A DNA stretch of 64,000 bases from Cycas panzhihuaensis. Its lineage: Eukaryota; Cycadophyta. Within the stretch, counting starts at the first letter, position 1, and every line of letters begins with the position of its first letter. Positions 46,016 through 58,160 of the stretch are shown here, piece after piece. The notes beneath the pieces were generated by a model. It was not told the origin of the DNA. It saw only the letters and a program-made list of their open reading frames with translations, and did no database searches. The translations under genes were made by a program, and so were the position numbers. Where the stretch lies: assembly GCA_023213395.1 (NCBI GenBank), contig CM041465.1:49979741-50043740 (forward strand), given 5' to 3'.

Positions 46016-46546
46016 ATAATGCATTTATTGAATCATCAATATGTATTATCCTCCTTAGTACTTGTGCTCCTATACTACCTCATGCATTGAATAGGTGGCT
46101 CTCACCACTAGATTAATTCCTAAGGTATCATTAAATACCTCTTTTTGATGCTTTTTGACTGGAAGGTCATGACCCAAAGTTATAATTATACCTTTTTATA
46201 ACCAATATACCTTTTCATTTAATCACATAATTAATTATCTTTAATGGTCTCTTTCCCATCCATACATCTGTATGTATCTCCATCTTGGCTGACATCATCA
46301 TATCTAGGTGCTTTTAGGACTACTTTGGTCATGTGTATCATTCCGTCTACTAGCATACCTAAAAAGATATGTACCTTGTATTATGTACCCAAAAAGGTAT
46401 GTACCTATAATATATACCTAGATAGCATGTATTTGATTATTTCTTACTATGCATACCTCCATATCATATGTACTTACATTCCTCTGGTTAGTATAATCTT
46501 GCAGTCCATCTTTCCCATAGTTTATGTGATAAAATATACCCCAACA
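46016..46546 (-). repeat. Element B 5' LTR, part 2 (531 bp)
   Basis: Continuation of 29159-29519; matches the rest of 19526-20418 to the CCCCAACA end and is followed by ATATT (46547-46551), the right target duplication of B. Confidence 0.94.
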
Positions 46547-46551
46547 ATATT

Positions 46552-46711
46552 CTAGCATGGAGTCTATCCTTTTATCAACATTCATCACGATTATGGTGTG
46601 ATTCTACTTCAACCTTGGGTGGCATGGAAGAGGACTTGAGGACCTACTCAGCTTTGTCCGTTACGACTTCCACCATACTTTGCCCTAGTTCAGAAGGTAA
46701 CAAAATTAATG
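46552..46711 (-). other. Element A 5' internal remnant (160 bp)
   Basis: All that is left between A's 5' LTR and the B insertion. No match to the initiator tRNA-Met primer site is seen. With the left part of A starting in RT, gag, protease and half of RT must have been lost. Confidence 0.6.
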
Positions 46712-47245
46712 TGTGCTTATTGGCCTATATCTACTATATAACAATCTTCTAAATAAATAGAATGGTAGCACAAGATTAACCAAGATGAACACAAATGATA
46801 ATCATTGTATTAATGATGGGTTACATCTTGTCCTCTCACAACCAGACACAAACCTCAAATAGTACATAAGGTTGTAATTAATATAATACAATTAAACTTG
46901 ATTATAATTTGTATAAGCACATGGCACTCAGTACTCAAAATTTAGCTAGTACTCACACACACGCCATGCACCCTATTCATGTCTACCCATTATATATATT
47001 CTTATTCTATGCCTGTCAAGTGTTGGAGTAATTATGTTTCTATGGTTGGTTGCAATTGCTTCAACTGTTTACTACTTCTATTATAGTCACATAAATTATT
47101 CTTGTTAAGGCTAACGTAACTATGGTTTAAATTGCCCTCCTTCCACCTATGTTGCAACTACCTAGTCACAACCACCTTTCCTTTTAATTCTTATGTTCTG
47201 TTATCTTTGATTTATAATGCAATCGACATAATTTTTTAGCATACA
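46712..47245 (-). repeat. Element A 5' LTR (534 bp)
   Basis: Partner of 13073-13610; shared blocks include CCTATATCTACTAT near the start and GGTTGGTTGCAATTGCTTCAA in the middle. Confidence 0.88.
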
Positions 47246-50200
47246 GATTCATTTTCGTTAAAACAAACACCCCTTTTTCTTAGTTTATATGCATAAATAT
47301 CTTTGGCTATGTAATTTTCTTTTATACTTCATGGAATTGGTAGGATTATAATGATTTAAAAGACTTAATATTGGACTCGACAAGCTTAGAACTCGTAACC
47401 ATTCTTTGTAGAAAATATTACAATCCCACTAGTATCCATTGTTGATGCCATTTCATCTTATTTAGACTTCACAAAACTCAAAGTATAGCTAAATTGCACA
47501 TGAAGATTCATAAGAATTTATAGTTAAATGAGTTGAATTTAGAGACAAAGGAAAGGAATAATAATAAATATGAATGAGGTTAAACAACAAAAGAGCTTCA
47601 AGCCTAAATTGCACATACAAAAAATTGTTAATATTTGCTTGAATACTATTAGATATCCTTATTAAATTAAAAAACCAAGTGCAAATACCATGGTCTATAT
47701 AGTTTGATACATATAAATTTAAATACCACATAGAACAAGTAGCCATTATAATTAGTGCATGTAATCAATGACTTGTCTAGGGTGTTTTAAAAAATAGACA
47801 AAAGAGACCCACTTGCATTTGCTAACACTGAGTGACACACCTCACTTCATTAGATATATTTAATATTTAATTGTTAGTTTAAAATAATTCAAATTATGGG
47901 TAAGTGTATTTGTGGGTGTGGTGTGAGGATTTTATTTTAATAATAGTCATAAGCAGGGGAGGTTATGTGCTTCTTGAGACCTAAGGAAAAGTCAAATTGT
48001 TTCTTTGAGTTCTAAATAATGCTTTAGTGAGTCTTTAATTTCCAACTAGTTCTAGTAAATATTCATGGACCTTTTCAATAAGGCAAAGTTTATAAGACTT
48101 GGAAGACATCATGTTAAATATATTTAGGGTAGGGGAAGATGAAGTGTTAGTTATTTAGGATAGACACGAGACAAAGGAAAATGCTAGATGGAAAGTAGAA
48201 TTCATTAAAGTCAGTTTGGTAATAAGATTAAAGAGTGGTGTACCTAGTTGCATGTGCTTCCAAACTTATATAGAATTAGGTAGCTCTTTGGTTGCTCTAT
48301 AAGATAACCAAGAGAAGTAAGATGAGCATAATAATACACTAATAAAACTCAACATTACACACATTCAACAACTTAATAGTATATTTCCAAATATATTGTT
48401 ATATTATTATAGAGATAATTTTCCCACATGAATTAACATTAGAATTATAGTGAACCATGTTTATCTACTTCCTCATCCCCTATTCTCTACCCTCTATTCA
48501 CCTCTCCTATCTCCACTCTATTTGTGCTTCTTCCTCTTTCCTGTTCTGCATATTGAATTCTCATATCTTTTTTAATTTGATCCTAAACTTCTTTTGCACA
48601 AGTGGTCCTTGATGGAATTATCATAATCTGAAGCTTACTAACTTGTAAATCTATAGTCTGTTGATATGGATAAGGATTTTCCTTCTTAGAATGTCATTAT
48701 TGATAGTTCTCCCTATATATTTTGTTAATGATCTTCATGTGCTTCCACTTCAAATAAGTAAATATGTGTATCATGGCTTGTTACCTTTGTATTACCTTAA
48801 GTTTAGCATGCTATGGCACCATGTAAATTCTTTAAGTGTGTTTTATTCTTATGCCATATATCTCATTGTGATTTGTTATGCACTTTATTCACTTGTAAAT
48901 ATTCCTTTCCTTTATTCACGACTTCTTTATTACTTCATTATCTATGTTGTAAATAGTCCAGATTCATCTTTATGTTATCTAATGATCTTTGCTTTCTCGT
49001 ATAGGTTTTTCATTAAAAATATCTCTATCTACAAACTCATTAATATCTTGATGTGTGTTCTCCAACTAATAGGACATGCTCCATGGAAACTTCCTTTCTC
49101 AACACTTTACTCTTTATGACCTCATGCTACATGTTGCTTGTTTATTTACTTTGTGGTCTACCTACTTGTAAATCACTTCCTTTTTCACTTTCTTTCACTT
49201 ACTCCTCACTATGAGTGCTCCTAGTGTAAAGTCTGTAGATCTTCACCACATGTCCTTTGGTTGATTGATTGCCACTTGACCTACAACTCACAAGTTCTCA
49301 CAATCTTCTAACCTTTCTAACTTTTTCAATCTTATGAGTTCCATCTTTTGCAATGTCATTGATGGTTTCCATATGTCCCATGATCCAATGGTAGTTACAA
49401 ACACACAAACTCTCCCCCTTTTATTGTCTCATTGTGTGAGATGCCTCTTTGTGAAGCTATCTTAATAATGCCATGTGTCCTAATTTCTAATGAAAATGGT
49501 TTACTCATAACTTATTCACCTTACGAATATGCCATTCATGGCAATCAACTTTGCCATCTCATTTGTTGTAGGCTTATATCATTAATAGAAGTTAGCGATA
49601 ACTATGGCTATATCATTGATTAATAAAAGTCAGTCTCAATTATAATTATTAGAAGTTAGTTTTATAATTACCAGGGACCAAGTATCTTATTATTATTATT
49701 GGAACATGGTTTTCTTATTATTAGGAGCTATTTTTTTAAAATGATGATCAATTTTTATACCTATAAATAGAGAGTTAGTGCCCGCTTCAACATGTATAAT
49801 TATCATATGTTGAGCCTATTTCCAAATTTGTTAAACTTGGTGTGATCTTTACTTTCACCTAGATAAAATGAGTGGTTATACTTATATAGTGGGTTTATAC
49901 CTTATGGTCCATTTAATGAGTCAAAATTAATCTAATATTTTTATAGTAGTTTATGCACTAAAGGGGTTTCACTAAAATTAGACCTACCCATAACTTTGTC
50001 ATAAGGTGTTAGCTTCACGTTTCATATTTCATTTGAAGCATGGGATTCATAATTCTATTATCTACAAAATAAGTGGATATTTAGGCATATTTGATCATAT
50101 TTGATGTAGCTTTTTAATGTTTAAAGTTCATGCAAGTTTTGTGGGCTTCTTATGATTTGACCTTATAAATAAAAAATTGTACAAATATCACTTTGTAAGC

Positions 50201-50432
50201 TCAAATTAATATAAAATCTTTATTTTAGAGGTGGTTGAATTCTAATTAGGACACTTGTGTATGTCTTGAAGCTAAAGAGGGATAATTTAACTTGTATATG
50301 AGTATCTTTTGCCTATGTTTTTTAATGTCTCTTGCTCTATCTTTCAAGCACTCTTGCTCCTCTATTAAGTATTCTTTTTACTTTCAAGAAGTTTATATTT
50401 CTAAAGATGTTTTCTTCATCATATCTTTTAGT
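47246..50432. other. AT-rich stretch without recognised gene
   Basis: About 3.2 kb. Frames at 47489-47746, 48661-49119 and 49432-49623 carry no domain. On the minus strand about 49416-49427 reads AAAAGGGGGAGA, like a copia polypurine tract, but nothing coding is next to it. A TATA-like ATAAATAGAGAG lies at about 49763 on the plus strand and could belong to a decayed LTR upstream of copia D. Confidence 0.5.
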
Positions 50433-51400
50433 ATGAATAATATAATGATGTTTAAGTTTAATGGCACTAATTTTTTAAATTAGAGTTAAAGAATGAAGCC
50501 AATCTTTGTATCAAAAGATATGTGAGAATTAATTATAAATAGTGCACTTGATCTTAATGCAACTATAGATAAAAAGAAATTCTTCAAGAGAAGTAAAAAA
50601 AGGATAATAAAACTTTGATGTTTATCTTCTATACTTTGGATAACTACATCTTTCCAAGAGTAAGTGAGATGACTACATCAAAAGAGGTATGGGACATTTT
50701 GAAGAGTACCTACAAAGAAGTTGCTACAATAAAACTACAAACCTTAAAGATAAGATTTAAAAATTATCACATGAATAATAATGAGAGGATTAATAATTTC
50801 ATATCCAACATACAAGGCCTAGTTAATTAAATGAGGGCCTTATTAGAAAACATTAGTAAACAAAGTATGGTAGAAAAGATTCTAAGGAGTGCTAGTGAGC
50901 TTAAGAGATTTAAAATTATGGCCACTAGTATTGAAGTCTCTAAGGGCCTAACTACACATAAAGTTGATCAACTTACTACCATGTTGTTAGTTGTTGAAGA
51001 AAACAAAAAATTGGTAGGGAGTCCTTAGAGTATGCATTTATCGCTAAGGCAAAGATCATAACATCTTTTGAAGGCTAAAATTCTAGGCGAAGAGATCAAT
51101 CTCCTAGAGGTAGGCGTCAAAACTATAAGAACTAAGGATAATTTTACTAAGAATAACTTCATCAAGGCCAAGGATAATTTTATTAAGGACAAGGACAAGG
51201 TTTTACAAACTAAAGGAAAGATTATGGACCTCAAAACTATAGAGGTATAGGACAAAGTCTAAGAGGGAGAAATCGAGGATAAAAAGGAAGAAGTCTTAGA
51301 AGAAGAGGAAGAGGAAGAATATAATATTCCTACTAGCATAGAAATAAACACTTAAAAAGTAATTGCTTCTAAAAAAGGTCTAACATCCAAAGGGAAGTAA
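50433..51400 (+). pseudogene. Copia D gag
   Basis: Begins at about ATG 50433 (MNNIMMFKFNGTNF), then after stops the open stretch 50615-50830 (TSKEVWDILKSTYKEVATIK, LKIRFKNYHMNNNERINNFI) and 50831-51028 (KILRSASELKRFKIMATSIE), the standard copia gag order. A lysine-rich, then glutamate-rich tail (51060-51330, EEEEEEEY) follows. No zinc knuckle is readable. Confidence 0.8.
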
Positions 51401-51469
51401 CAAATATAATAATTACAGAATTTAGGAAAAATAAAAGATGTTTCGTATGAAGTCTAATAACTAATGAAG

Positions 51470-52100
51470 AAGAAGATTATTGGTACATTAACTTAGGTTG
51501 CTCCACCTACATGACTCATAGGAAGGAATGGTTTAAGGAGTTAGATAATTCTGAAATAAGTAAAATCAAGTTGGAGATAATACTACTCAAGAAATAATAA
51601 GTAAAGGGAATATACTTATCCAAATAGATTTTAGAGAGACTAAGTACATTAATGATGTGCTCCATATCCTCAAATTTAAAAAGAGATCATTATCAGTTAA
51701 ACAAATGGTAGAGAAAAAGTATGAAGTTATTTTTAATGATCAGAAGTACATAACTAAAGACAAGTTAAAAAATAAAGTAATATCTACTAAGGGTCAAATG
51801 ACTATTAACAAGTTATTCAAATTAGTCATACAACTAAATGACTATTATGTCTTAAAGACATCAATTAATATAAATAGTAAAAAATGGTATAAAAAGTTTG
51901 ACCATGTAAACTTTAATAATATAACATTGATGAAAAGATGGAAATGGTAATTAGCCTACCTAACATTAAACATAACAAAGAGGTTTATAAAGGATATATA
52001 CTAGGCAAATAGTAATGGGAAGGATTTTCAAATGACAGCTATAGAGTAAATAGGCTACTATAACTATTATATACAAATTTATGTAGACTAATAGATGTAA
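51470..52100 (+). pseudogene. Copia D protease and pre-integrase region
   Basis: WYINLGCSTYMTHRKEWFKE at 51481 matches the copia protease start (WYLDSGCSxHMT), with the catalytic Asp changed to Asn. The open stretch 51657-51950 then holds the linker and WYKKFDHVNFNNI, equivalent to the WHRRLGH pre-integrase motif. Stops surround both. Confidence 0.78.
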
Positions 52101-52113
52101 CATTCCTTGGAGG
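52101..52113. repeat. LINE target site duplication, left copy
   Basis: CATTCCTTGGAGG, repeated without change at 58335-58347 after the poly-A tail. Confidence 0.95.
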
Positions 52114-52708
52114 CAAATTGATCAATAGAAGACGAGGCTCTACTAGGGTTTTAGAGGTGCGATCGTAGCTACCTGGTCACCATGGAAGATGCGAGGAGAG
52201 ATTGGATGGGTGAGAGGGAGAAGGTCTCCTGCCAAATATGCAATGCGGAGTCTCCACAGATAGGTGTATATAGTCGTGGACAGAATGAGACAGTCAGTAG
52301 TGTGAGTCGCATGGCAAAGGTGACACAGATAGCACAAGGAGGAGTTTAAAGAATCCTAGCCCCTGGATTCAAATGGATTAGGCCTATGGAGGCATAGGTT
52401 AGCCAGTGGATGGATGGAACCAGATAGGGAGGTGAGATCCATATTGTACAAAGTCAATATAGACAGGTACCTACCGTAGGTGTATTTAAACTAGAGGTCA
52501 AATTGTTTGTGGAAGACGCAAACACACTGGTAGTAGTAATAGAGTTAATCCATGAGCTAGAGGTTCAAAGAGAGACCATACTCAATCCAGGCAAGGCGAG
52601 AGTGGGCAGAAGGATAGTCTCGTCCCTTTTTTCTGTGGTACAACCCCTATTCTCAGTCAAATAAAGGATGTTTTTTAATAGATAGATTTTATTTCTTCTT
52701 ATTTTGCT

Positions 52709-53685
52709 ATGGAGAAAGATCAAGTGGTATAGAACCAGTCTCATAACCCTTCTCAGGGTAAATATTACCTGGATATCTTAAGATCTAGAGATGTGGAAGA
52801 ATATGACCTAACACCCTTCATACAAGATAATAAAGTTTGACTAAAAATCCTAAAGAAGTTGGTAGAGAGAACCGAGAAGCAATGGGATAATAGTTTGGTT
52901 GGCAGATTTTCAGGTCCCCAACCAGGACTAGAAGCTATAAGAAGTTGGATTAGGACTAAATGGAGGATGATGGGAAACGTGGAAGTCATAGCGATGTTGA
53001 AAGGTTGTGTCCTCTTTAAATTCATGTCCCAGGAAGACATGACAAATGTACTCCTAAGGGCCCCATGGATGTTTAGGCGGAAGGCCTTAATATTAGAAAA
53101 GTGGTCCCAATGGTCAAGAAAGTCCCTATTTGGATCCAACTTCCAGGTCTTCCGTTGTACCATTGGAATGTGGAAGTCTTGAAGGGGATGGTAAAAGTTG
53201 TGGGTCGCCTCCTAGTGGTGGATTTATCGACTAAAAATAAAAGCAGGCTTATTAATGCCAAATTCTGCACTCTGACCAGTATTGACAAGCCCCTCCTAGA
53301 GGAAATATGGATGGACATGGAGGACCAGTATTGAGCTCAACCGCTGATTTATGAAATAGAGAATTTTAGATGTTCCCTTTACAGGAGGTTGGGCCATTTA
53401 CCCCATAAATACCCAGGAGAGAGGCATCTTGAGGAAGAAAATAAAAAGGAAAACCTGGAACAGAATGTAAACTCCCAGAATGAGGTGGAACATCAAGAGT
53501 CAGAACCAACAAAGGGAGGGTATAATGAGCATCTTGAGGAGCAAGGTAAGGTGCCTCCAGCAAGGGAAGGTGATACCCCCTTAGATGGGCATCGAGAGAC
53601 AGATCTTGGGTTTGATCCTAATATGGAGGACACCCTCTTTGATATGGGTGATCAAGAAGACCAGGCCTTTGCCCCTCTGCCCTAA
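52709..53685 (+). pseudogene. LINE ORF1 (RNA-binding, DUF4283-like)
   Basis: ATG at 52709; TAG and TGA occur early. The frame of 52859-53100 (GRFSGPQPGLEAIRSWIRTK, GCVLFKFMSQEDMTNVLLRA, WMFRRKALILEKW) shifts to 53101 (PIWIQLPGLPLYHWNVEVLK), the DUF4283 pattern of plant LINE ORF1. A knuckle follows with RCSLYRRLGHLPHKYPGE, in which two Cys have become Tyr. An acidic tail closes at 53685. It would coat LINE RNA. Confidence 0.83.
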
Positions 53686-53958
53686 AGGAGAGGATCAAGG
53701 GGGAAATCTTGCCTTGGGTAAGGAGGAACCAATCCCTTCCTAGGAGCTCCATCACGAAGGGGTCCAAAGAAAGACCCTGGATGTCAGTTCTAAGAAATGT
53801 ATTGGTAGGCTGCCTTTGAGACTAGTAAGGGAGAGAGAAGCAACTACCCAGATAGACTAGGGCAATCAGAAAAGCCTCAATGAAGGCTTCCTAGAAGGGC
53901 CAAGAGTTGGAATTAGATATGATGGATGAGACCTACTTAAAGGGGAGGCATCGAAGAT

Positions 53959-54833
53959 ATGGAAGCAGAGAAGGAAAAGATGAAACTAATCTCGTGGAAT
54001 GTTAGGGTTTGAATACCCCCTCTAAATAAAGGATTCTAAGGGACTTAAGAAGAAGGAAACTTCTGGATCTAATCTTCCTACATGAAACAAAACTAAATGT
54101 AGAAAATAGTCAAATTGCTATGATCAAAATTTAGAAAAAAGTGGTAGGTAAAGCCATCGGCAATACTCAAGGCACGTGTGGCCTCATGATGTTATGGAAC
54201 CCCGATGAATGGTTGGGGAGTACCTTTTTGGAGGAGGAATCCTTCCTTTCTATTTGGTTGACCATAAGAAGAAACAACTTAAAATGGCTAGCCACGAACG
54301 TCTATGCCCCTAATAACTAAGAGGATAGAAAGAGGCTTTGGAACAAGATTTGGGAAGTTCACGGGGAATGCAACGCTCCTTGGTTGATCGCCGATGACCT
54401 TAACATGGCCCTTTGCCTGGGGAACAAGAAAGGGGGTCAAGAAGGCTGGTTGAGCAACATGCACGACCTCAGCTGCATCATGCACAGGGGGGGTCTCACG
54501 GATATGAAGCTGAGAGGGGCCTCCTTCACTTAGTCAAACAAAAGGCTGGGCAACCAACTTATTCAGATTAAATTAGATAGAGTTATGGTCAACTTTGACT
54601 GGGCTAGATGCTTTAAGGACTTTGCCCTTGAGGCCCTCCCTAAAACCAGATCTGATCACCCTCCTCTTCAGCTCTCCTTCTCAAACTTGGAAAAACATAA
54701 AGGCTCTCCTTTCAGATTTGAAATGATATGGATCAGACACCTAGACCTCAGGCAAAAGGTGGAGGATTGGTGGAAAGTCACAGTCTGGGGGCCAGATTCT
54801 CAAAAAAGCTTGACTAGGTTAAAAGGCAGGTGA
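53959..54833 (+). pseudogene. LINE AP-type endonuclease
   Basis: From ATG 53959: KMKLISWNVRV (first strand, with the metal-site Asn), FLHETKLNVEN (the Glu of QETK), WLATNVYAPNN, WLIADDLNMALCLGNKKGGQ (GDFN changed to ADDLN), LDRVMVNFDWA, and TRSDHPPLQLSF with the catalytic SDH. Interrupted by at least five stops. It nicks target DNA to start reverse transcription. Confidence 0.88.
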
Positions 54834-54985
54834 AGGTCTGGAACAAAGAAACTTTCCAGAACATCCATGTCCTGAAGGACTAAATAATCAAAGACCTTAA
54901 TGTAATTCAAAATAGGATCGAGGTTGAGGTAAGATCCCCAACCCTAGACAAAGCTAAAAGGGAGCTAGTTGAGAACCTGGAGGAA

Positions 54986-56810
54986 TTGCTGAATAGAGAA
55001 GAAATTCATTGGAGGCAAAAATCTAAAGCCATCTGGCTTGTTGAAGGGGATATAAACACCAGATTTTTTCACATGACTATTGTTAAGCACAGAGCCAGTA
55101 ACAGAATCAATGGCCTCCAAAGGGAGGATGGTTTAGTTTCTAAGAGTACAGGAGATTTAAAAGATCTGGCAAGTGACTATTTCAAGGATCTCTTCTCTAA
55201 ACTGCAGGGCAAGGATAGGGAGGCCTGGGAGACACTCCTGCAGTCTATCCCCTCCCTAGTTAATGAAGCTCAAAATGCTACTCTGAGAACCCCATTCACC
55301 TAGGAAGAGGTTAAGAAGGCTATGTTTGGAATGAAGAGGGATAAAGCCCCCAGCCCGGATGGCTTTCCTCCTGGTTTCTTTCAAGAATTTTGGGATCTAA
55401 TTAAGGAAGATCTTATGGAAGCTTTACACAAGTTTTTCTTGTACCAAAAGATCCTCCAAGAATGGTAAGCTATATTCTTAGTCCTTATTCCAAAAGTGGA
55501 AGGCACCAAGATAATTGAGGACTTCCATCCTATCAGTCTCTGCAATGTAAAGTATAAGATCCTTGCCAAAGTGCTTGCTAACAGACTTAAAAGGATTATC
55601 CATAATATAATATCCCAGAATCAAGATGGTTTCGTGCAGGGGAGGAAGATCATTGATGGCATTATTGTGGTCTAGGAAACTCTGCACTCAGCTAAGGAAA
55701 GGAAGGAGCCTGTTATGCTCATAAAAATTAACCTCTCGAAGGCTTTGATAGAGTCTCATGGAACTGCCTGATGGAGTGTTTAGACATGTTTGGGTTTGGG
55801 GAGAAGTGGAAGACATGGATGAAGCTATGTATCTCAAAACCTAAATACTTGGTCATTGTCAATGGCTCTTCATCTAGGTTTTTCTCGAGCTATCGGGGCT
55901 TGAGACAGGGGGACCCTCTATCTCCTTATCTCTTCATAACCTTAGCTGAGTTGTTGGGTAGGACCATGGAGGCGGTTAAAAGACAAGGTTCTGTTAAAGG
56001 TCTGCGTTTGACCTAAGGGGTGGATAATATAGTTCACCATTAGTTCATTAATGATAACATTTTCTTGGGGAAAGCTTCCATTAGGGAAACCCGTAGGATA
56101 AAGGACGAATTAAAAAGATACGAGTTGGGCATGAACCAAAAGTTTAATCTAAGCAAAAGCAACATCTAATTCATAAATACTCTTGGAGATGCACAAAGGA
56201 GAATCAACGATATCTTAGAAATGGTCATTAAGAAATTACCTACTATATACATTGGTATGCCCCTTTTCATTGGCAAGATGTCAAAGGACTTGTGGAACCC
56301 TCTTATTAACCATCTTCAAAGGAAGTTGGCTAGTTGGAAAGGTGCTCTACATAGCCAAGCTGGTAAGCTTCAGCTTGTGGCCTCTTCTCTACAAAGCATC
56401 CTAGTTTATTGGATGACTATTTTTAGAATTCTAATTGGGGTCTCCACAGTTTTGGAATCTATCCGGAAAAGATTCCTCTGGTCTGGGGTAGATGAGAGGG
56501 AAAGAATTCACTTAGTAAATTGGAATAAGGTTTGCATGCTGAAATGGGTTGGGGGTTTAAACCTGAGAAGAACTCATATATTTAATTCATCCCTTGTGGC
56601 TAAGCTTGGGTGGAGACTCATCAAAGCTTGTGGCAGTTTGTGGGATAGGATTATATCTCAAAAGTACTTGCAGGGTAGCTCCCTCCTTGAGACTTTTTTT
56701 CCCCCACCTGGCTCTGCTATCTGGAGGAGTATCCTTAGCACCAGGCTTTTGGTGAAAGCTAGACTAAAGTGGAATTTGGGGGATGGGAACTCTATAAAAT
56801 TCTGAGAGGA
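54986..56810 (+). pseudogene. LINE reverse transcriptase
   Basis: WLVEGDINTRFFHMTIVKHR, KAMFGMKRDKAPSPDGFPPG, FLVLIPKVEGTKIIEDFHPI then SLCNVKYKI, DGFVQGRKIIDGI, VMLIKINLSKA (the Asp of the first active-site motif is lost in this copy), then FFSSYRGLRQGDPLSPYLFI and FINDNIFLGKAS, where the FADD box has become FIND. The open stretch 56221-56805 holds the thumb and C-terminal part (YIGMPLFIGKMSKDLWNPLI, RKRFLWSGVDERERIHLVNW). Order and motifs are typical; active-site Asp loss and stops make it inactive. Confidence 0.92.
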
Positions 56811-57059
56811 TGTCTAGTGTAGCGTAATATCCTTAAAGGACTACTTTAATTTAGCCCCCCTTCAGACTCATTGCAAGAATCTTTACGGTGTCTATGTAAA
56901 GGATTACTTGATTGGGGGCGGGGAGAAGCAGGAGATGGAGGAACTTTGGGGAGCTCTAGGAGGGGACTTCTACTAGGGAAGGTCTCTCTAAACTTAAAGT
57001 GATCCTCAACAAATATTATATACCCAAACTGAATAGAGCAGACTCAATCGTCTGGTCCT

Positions 57060-57410
57060 CCTCCCAAAATGGGGACTATTCAGCAAAACAAGGTTACCTT
57101 CACCTCTGTCTTGAGAGAGGGGCTTAGAGGAATGACACCTTAATGGGTGTTTGGAAACTTAATCTCACCCCTAAAATTATGGTCTTCTGCTGGACCTATC
57201 TTAGAAATAGAATTTTGATGACGAACAATCTCATGAGGAGGGGTTACCAACTGTCTAATAAGTGTATCATATGCTGCTTCAAGGAGGAATTAGTGGATCA
57301 TATCCTTCTTCAATGCTCCTATGCTGGTGAGGTTTGGAGACTTCTATTGGAGTTTGTCGAGGTAGTGTGGGTTCATTCTAGGAATATTGTAGATCAATAG
57401 CAACTATGGC
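57060..57410 (+). pseudogene. LINE zinc-finger-like RT tail (zf-RVT)
   Basis: The open stretch 57143-57400 reads GVWKLNLTPKIMVFCWTYLR, GYQLSNKCIICCFKEELVDH and LLQCSYAGEVWRLLLEF. The W-K-x-x-x-P-K and C-x-x-C...H-x-L-x-x-C pattern is that of the domain after RT in plant LINEs. Confidence 0.85.
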
Positions 57411-57699
57411 ATAACCCTTTCAAGAGTATAACCCTGGGCAGTATTTGGAAAATTTCTCTCTAAGTGTTGTCCTGGAATATATGGAAGGAAAGAAATAGAA
57501 GGATTTTCCCTCACAAATAGATGGACCTGAAGACTATATTTAATGTCATATGCGCTGAGATAAAGGAAAATGATAAATATTCCAAAGAGAAGCATATTAC
57601 GCCCATTGAAGGTAAGATACTGTGCAAGTGGGGTATAAAGTAGAATATCAAGGAAAGGACCCCCAGAACATGTCATTGGATATCTCTAAAGGAACACTA

Positions 57700-58160
57700 G
57701 ATCAAAATTAACTTCGATGGGGCTTCGAAAGGTAACCCTGGCGAAGCTGGTGGTGGCGGTATCTGTAGAGATACCAAGGGTTATTATATTTAGGCTTTTC
57801 CTGATTATTATGGTCAACAAATGAATCACTTCGCTGAGGTGGCAGCCATGCTTAAAGTTGTGAATATGGCCCTAGATGGAGGCCTCTCCAAGGTAATTAT
57901 AAAATGGGACTCCTAGAATATAATAAATCAACTAAGAAACACTGCATCCCCTAACTGGATATTTCAATCGATGATTGAGGATGCTCAGAATGCTCTAAAG
58001 GACCTTACAGAAGTGCAGATTTGGCACACCTTCAGGGAAGGTAATAAGGCGGTAGATTTCCTAGAAAACTAGGGGTTTTGAAACAAGAGATCTTTTGTTT
58101 GGAGGAAGGATTTACCTAATGAGCTTATGAGGCTGGTTGAGTCTGAAAGTCCTCGAGATA
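57700..58160 (+). pseudogene. LINE RNase H (RVT_3 type)
   Basis: KINFDGASKGNPGEAGGGGI (Asp of the first motif), HFAEVAAMLKVVNMALDGGL (Glu), VIIKWDS (Asp), EVQIWHTFREGNKAVDFL (last Asp). A TAG lies inside (57909-57920 region) and others near the end. All four acidic positions can still be seen in the translated frame. Plant LINEs commonly carry this C-terminal RNase H. Confidence 0.87.

Larger units (their letters stand above)
19526..46546 (-). mobile_element. Ty3/gypsy element 'B', nested in A
   Basis: LTRs 19526-20418 (893 bp) and 29159-29519 joined to 46016-46546 (361 + 531 = 892 bp) have TG...CA ends (TGTTRACTTAG...CCCCAACA). Both flanks are ATATT. The minus-strand interior (29158 to 20419, 8.7 kb) holds gag, protease, RT, RNase H, integrase and one extra decayed ORF. 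The 5' LTR is split by element C. The matching LTR lengths with and without the insertion confirm the nest. Confidence 0.95.
13073..47245 (-). mobile_element. Ty3/gypsy element 'A', outermost of a three-level nest
   Basis: Direct repeats 13073-13610 (538 bp) and 46712-47245 (534 bp) are its LTRs. Between them on the minus strand lie the RT end, RNase H, integrase, a palindromic array and an unidentified tail (19520 down to 13611). Only 160 bp (46552-46711) remain of its 5' side. Gag, protease and the RT N-terminus are absent, so it was deleted before element B entered at 19521/46551. GATTC occurs near both outer ends (13066-13070, 47246-47250) and may be the target duplication, though the left copy is 2 bp from the LTR. 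Confidence 0.82.

Noticed and set aside
48661-49119. 152-codon plus-strand frame as a membrane protein gene
   Set aside because: Hydrophobicity follows from T-rich sequence; no domain, no coding neighbours and no supporting start context.
52440-52620. Plus-strand codons resembling FVEDANTLVVV and LNPGKARVG, a little like an RT active site region
   Set aside because: It lies in the LINE 5' region before ORF1, is very short and lacks any neighbouring RT motif.
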